A stretch of 16,143 bases of DNA from Eubacteriales Family XIII. Incertae Sedis bacterium (GTDB taxonomy: Bacteria; Bacillota; Clostridia; Peptostreptococcales; Anaerovoracaceae): the NCBI GenBank assembly GCA_031278255.1, contig JAITKU010000177.1, positions 1 through 16,143 on the forward strand, read 5' to 3'. The stretch's first letter is position 1. Every line of letters begins with the position of its first letter. Position numbers and translations under genes: made by a program. Below the pieces are notes generated by a model, which did not search any database, was not told the origin of the DNA, and saw nothing but the letters and a program-made list of their open reading frames with translations. Below, piece after piece: positions 14,143 to 16,143 of this stretch.

Positions 14143-14846
14143 AAGCCTTGGAAGAAGCCCTCGCCGCGTGCGGTATCGACTGCACGGAGACCGTGCGCGG
14201 GCGTTTTTTCGCGTATATGGAACTCGTTTTGCGGTGGAATGAACGGCTGAACCTCACCGCGATCACGGACAGGGAACAGTTCGTCGTAAAGCATTTTGCG
14301 GATTCCGTCCTCTGCGCGGGCCGGCCGGAGATGCGCGCGGCACGGGAGATCGTCGATGTCGGGACGGGCGCCGGCTTTCCGGGCATTCCGCTCGCGATCG
14401 TCCTGCCCGCGCACAGCTTTACGCTCATCGATTCGCTCGGAAAGCGCGTGCGCGTGCTGGAGGAGATCGTGTCGCGGCTCGGCCTTGGGAACGTTCGTCT
14501 GCTCTGCGGCCGGGCGGAGGATTTGGCGCGGGACGCCGCGCTTCGCGGCGCGTTCGATCTCTGCGTGTCGCGGGCGGTGGCGCGTCTGCCCGTTCTCGCG
14601 GAATACTGTCTGCCCTTTCTGCGTATCGGCGGAAATCTGTTCGCCTATAAGGGCGAGGACGTGGCGGAGGAGCTTGCGGCGGCGCAGCGGGCGATCGCCG
14701 TGCTGGGCGGCCGCGTGCGCGCGGCGCATGACGCTTCGCTTGCGGCCCACGGTCTTTGCCACAAGATCGTGATCGTGGAGAAAACGGGGGAGACCCCGCC
14801 CGCCTATCCGCGCCGCGCCGGCGCGCCCGCGCGCCGGCCGCTGTGA
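14139..14846 (+). CDS. rsmG: 16S rRNA (guanine527-N7)-methyltransferase RsmG (GidB)
   Basis: RsmG methylates N7 of G527 in 16S rRNA; its loss gives low-level streptomycin resistance in several bacteria. The 235-residue product has the family features: WNERLNLTAITD near 33-44, KHFADSVL at 51-58, the SAM-binding VDVGTGAGFPGIPLAI at 72-87, DSLGKRVRVLEEI near 98-110, and the end YPRRAGAPARRPL, close to the classic YPRKAGTPxKxPL. The start is a GTG overlapping the mnmG stop (GTGA), preceded by AGAGGA inside mnmG, so translation is coupled. The frame is open far upstream, but that part is a shadow of mnmG. parA/parB, which often follow, are not present here. Confidence 0.96.
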   Translation: MKALEEALAACGIDCTETVRGRFFAYMELVLRWNERLNLTAITDREQFVVKHFADSVLCAGRPEMRAAREIVDVGTGAGFPGIPLAIVLPAHSFTLIDSLGKRVRVLEEIVSRLGLGNVRLLCGRAEDLARDAALRGAFDLCVSRAVARLPVLAEYCLPFLRIGGNLFAYKGEDVAEELAAAQRAIAVLGGRVRAAHDASLAAHGLCHKIVIVEKTGETPPAYPRRAGAPARRPL

Positions 14847-14870
14847 GGGGCCGTGCAGCACCGGGACGTG

Positions 14871-14890
14871 CTTCAAATTTGGCTCCGTCC
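14871..14890 (+). repeat. Fragment of the dispersed intergenic repeat
   Basis: CTTCAAATTTGGCTCCGTCC matches the first block of the repeat copies at 59-77 (minus strand) and 15893-15912. It is followed by CCTCTGTGTCC, which resembles a worn copy of the CCCCCTGTGTC arm in the inverted repeat at 15023-15085. The rest of the 14847-15175 interval holds a hairpin, that inverted repeat, and a promoter. Confidence 0.5.
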
Positions 14891-14919
14891 CCTCTGTGTC
14901 CTCCCGGGACCCCGCGCCC

Positions 14920-14940
14920 CGCGGGATTCCCGCGTTAAAG
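14920..14940 (+). terminator. Possible terminator of the mnmG-rsmG unit
   Basis: CGCGGG (14920-14925) pairs with CCCGCG (14929-14934) around ATT. The stem is followed by TTAAAGTTTT, a broken rather than clean T-run. It lies 74 bases after the rsmG stop. Confidence 0.35.
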
Positions 14941-15022
14941 TTTTAGGATATTCTTCTGATAATGTAAAGAAGTTTGTTTGCAATTTCGATATCAATGCAG
15001 CAGGTCAAACATCTCTGCTTCG

Positions 15023-15085
15023 AATGACACAGGGGGACAGGTCTTTTGTGCAAATCGCACAAAAGACCTGTCCCCCTGTGTCATT
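15023..15085. repeat. 29-base perfect inverted repeat (REP/RAYT-like hairpin)
   Basis: Positions 15023-15051 and 15057-15085 are exact reverse complements, separated only by AAATC. The arm contains GACACAGGGGGACAGGTC and TTTTGTGC. Sequences of this kind (GGGGGACAGGTC-type hairpins) are familiar as dispersed REP-like elements in Clostridia and other Bacillota, and are thought to be moved by IS200-like RAYT transposases; that link comes from memory of the family. A degenerate relative lies at 15810-15853. Confidence 0.85.
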
Positions 15086-15127
15086 TACAAAATCTTAATT
15101 TTTTATCTGATTTTTTCTAAAAATGGG

Positions 15128-15155
15128 TTGACAATATAAAACGAAGGCGTATAAT
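15128..15155 (+). promoter_or_regulatory. Consensus promoter before the zinc-ribbon remnant
   Basis: A perfect TTGACA (15128-15133) and a perfect TATAAT (15150-15155) are separated by 16 bases. The ATG of the decayed zinc-ribbon gene lies 20 bases beyond the -10 box. Both boxes remain intact although the gene is broken. Confidence 0.7.
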
Positions 15156-15175
15156 AAAAATGACCGAAGAATAAT

Positions 15176-15450
15176 ATGGAAATCAAGGACTTTTATCAAA
15201 AATATGGGATGCCGTTGTATAAAGATAAGAATTTTGGAACCCATGCCGATGGAACAAAAAATCAAGATTATGGTGCCTGCCGGTATACGGACGGGGAATT
15301 TACCCGGAACGTAAAAATGGAAGGCAGACAGAGATCCGTGCGCCGTTCATGGCGGAAGCGAACAGGGATACGACGGCGGACATGGCACGAAAAAGTACGC
15401 GGGAATGGTTTCCCACATTAAACACCGGAAAATCATTTAAAAAATCATAA
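15176..15450 (+). pseudogene. Decayed zinc-ribbon protein (Zn_ribbon_2-like), cysteines lost and frameshifted
   Basis: The frame from ATG 15176 reads FYQKYGMPLYKDKNFGTHAD and then GTKNQDYGACRYTDGEFT. This closely resembles small clostridial zinc-ribbon proteins of the CQSCGMPL...NEDYCxYCYKDGxFT type. All four expected zinc cysteines are replaced (Tyr, Tyr, Gly, Arg). After KMEG (near 15320) the frame changes to unrelated sequence ending at 15421, but the -1 frame (positions 15328-15450) continues the family pattern: EIRAPFMAEANRDTTADMAR and REWFPTLNTGK, ending at TAA 15448-15450. One base was probably lost at about 15320-15330. The fifth expected cysteine (in EICVPFM) is also gone, now Arg. 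Most likely a pseudogene; a sequencing error could explain the frameshift but not the cysteines. Confidence 0.75.
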
Positions 15451-15504
15451 CGGCAATTGGCATTTCTATAAATTTATTTATGTTGCGGAAAGGAGTATAC
15501 GAAA

Positions 15505-15783
15505 ATGTTACAAATGGTAATGGGATCAGGTGACGAGAAGCAAGTGCTGGATTTAGTGGATGTGCCCGAGCTCGTTTTGGTACAGTTTTGCGACTTGATT
15601 TTAAGAAAACGGGATTTGAGGAATCCGGACACCCATAAAATGCTGCAAGAAATTGTCAATGCCCTCAAAGTCAAAGCCGAGAAAGAGCCGGTTGACCGAA
15701 TTGCTTACGAACGCTGTAGCCTGAAAGAGAGTCTTGCTTATATTGAAGATTTGCTGAAGCAATTCGATCATGAAGGACAGTAA
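15505..15783 (+). CDS. Small hypothetical protein
   Basis: The 92-residue product begins MLQMVMGSGDEKQVLDLVDV and ends LAYIEDLLKQFDHEGQ. It looks soluble and largely helical, with no signal peptide, no membrane segment and only two cysteines (one in VQFCDLI, one in YERCSL). An excellent AAAGGAG site (15489-15495) lies 9 bases before the ATG, and codon use is lower in GC than in the genes to the left, as in the adjacent zinc-ribbon remnant. I do not recognise a family. It is flanked by the two related GACACAGGGG-type repeats, which suggests it arrived with, or is bracketed by, repeat-associated DNA. Confidence 0.6.
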   Translation: MLQMVMGSGDEKQVLDLVDVPELVLVQFCDLILRKRDLRNPDTHKMLQEIVNALKVKAEKEPVDRIAYERCSLKESLAYIEDLLKQFDHEGQ

Positions 15784-15809
15784 AATCCGAACAGGCTTCA
15801 CATTTTTGC

Positions 15810-15853
15810 GGGACACAGGGGAGAGGTCTTTTGGACTTATCCCCCCTGTGCCC
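15810..15853. repeat. Degenerate second copy of the GACACAGGGG hairpin
   Basis: GGGACACAGGGG (15810-15821) pairs with CCCCTGTGCCC (15843-15853) with one bulge. The left arm continues into GAGGTCTTTTG, nearly the same as ACAGGTCTTTTG in the perfect inverted repeat at 15023-15085. The centre differs (GACTTATCC instead of the matched arms), so this copy has decayed. Confidence 0.7.
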
Positions 15854-15892
15854 TGTAAAAAGCATCAAAAGGACAGAAAACGATAAACGGAA

Positions 15893-16037
15893 CTTCAAAT
15901 TCAGCTCCGTCCAACATTCGGCTTCGCCTCATTCCTCCGTTCGCCCGAGGCTCACTTCGCCGGTCTGTTTTACACTGCGGCTAAAGCCGCGTAAAACAGG
16001 CAAATTTGAGCGCGGGAAGCACCCAAATTGTTGAACG
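15893..16037 (+). repeat. Long copy of the dispersed intergenic repeat with cruciform core
   Basis: The element starts with CTTCAAATTCAGCTCCGTCC (15893-15912) and ends with AATTGTTGAACG (16026-16037), the same two blocks found inverted at 20-77. Its core includes CTGTTTTAC (15965-15973) pairing with GTAAAACAG (15991-15999), and inside it GCGGC-TAAA-GCCGC (15977-15990), a strong cruciform. No coding sequence is supported in 15784-16143. Confidence 0.6.
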
Positions 16038-16141
16038 ACGGCGTCAGTCTCCCGCCTCTACAGGCGGCGGGTTTCAACTTTCCAAGCTGTCAGTGGCGGG
16101 TGCAACGTTCGGCTTCGCCTCACTCCTCCGTTCACCTGCGG
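15913..16141 (+). repeat. Direct repeat pair of about 38 bases at the right end
   Basis: AACATTCGGCTTCGCCTCAT... at 15913-15950 recurs as AACGTTCGGCTTCGCCTCAC... at 16104-16141, with 33 of 38 positions identical by eye. Both include the short hairpin CGGC-TTCG-CC and the phrase CCTCCGTT. They enclose the second block of the dispersed repeat and a GC hairpin CCGCC-TCTACA-GGCGG near 16054-16070. Confidence 0.6.
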
Positions 16142-16143
16142 TT

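Noticed and set aside
15893..16143. CRISPR array or integron attC-like site at the right end
   Set aside because: There are only two imperfect direct copies with very unequal spacing and no regular spacers. The GTTTTAC/GTAAAAC cruciform lacks clear attC core sites and no integrase is present.
1..16143. tRNA, rRNA or riboswitch genes
   Set aside because: I saw no cloverleaf, rRNA-like stretch or recognisable riboswitch in the intergenic regions by eye; a covariance-model search could still find a small RNA.

Overview
This window is a chromosomal replication-origin region, most likely from a Gram-positive member of the Bacillota, probably class Clostridia. The evidence is the divergent dnaA / rpmH gene order, the two clusters of DnaA boxes around dnaA, a short YidC with no large extracytoplasmic domain, a jag (khpB) gene after yidC, AGGAGG-type ribosome binding sites and S-layer-homology (SLH) surface proteins. 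The species cannot be named from the sequence. The right arm is very GC-rich. The dnaA-dnaN-recF arm and the last kilobase look clearly poorer in GC.

Layout. (1) 1-287: non-coding repeats, made of a short copy of a dispersed repeat and a MITE-like inverted-repeat block that ends a few bases from the recF stop. (2) 288-4123, minus strand: dnaA > dnaN > recF, with no S4-domain gene (yaaA) between dnaN and recF. The dnaA-dnaN spacer carries DnaA boxes, a GC spacer and DnaA-trio-like triplets, so it is probably the unwinding site. (3) 4124-4514: dnaA promoter and leader, an AT-rich palindrome, a GC-rich block, and a second DnaA-box cluster. Together with (2) this is a bipartite oriC of the Bacillus subtilis type. 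(4) 4515-7840: two convergent, paralogous secreted SLH proteins sit inside the normally tight dnaA-rpmH interval. One carries a HExxH metalloprotease-like motif. (5) 7841-12234, plus strand: rpmH, rnpA, yidD, yidC, jag, mnmE, the classic ribosome / membrane-insertion / tRNA-modification cluster, with several 4-base start-stop overlaps. (6) 12268-14846, plus strand: mnmG and rsmG, overlapping by 4 bases. (7) 14847-16143: a lower-GC, repeat-rich accessory stretch with a long perfect inverted repeat, a decayed zinc-ribbon gene, one small unknown gene and copies of the dispersed repeats.

How the genes work together. DnaA binds the two box clusters and opens the DNA at the trio region, DnaN clamps the polymerase, and RecF supports gap repair. 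RpmH goes into the ribosome, RnpA matures tRNA, YidD/YidC insert membrane proteins, and KhpB binds RNA. MnmE and MnmG together modify the tRNA wobble uridine, and RsmG methylates 16S rRNA. The SLH proteins are not part of this machinery and look like an insertion beside the origin.

I found no complete new multi-gene defence or mobile system. The observations most worth a second look are the SLH pair inserted at the origin, the zinc-ribbon pseudogene that lost all its expected cysteines while keeping the rest of its sequence, the related repeats around it, and inverted copies of one repeat family at both ends of the window.
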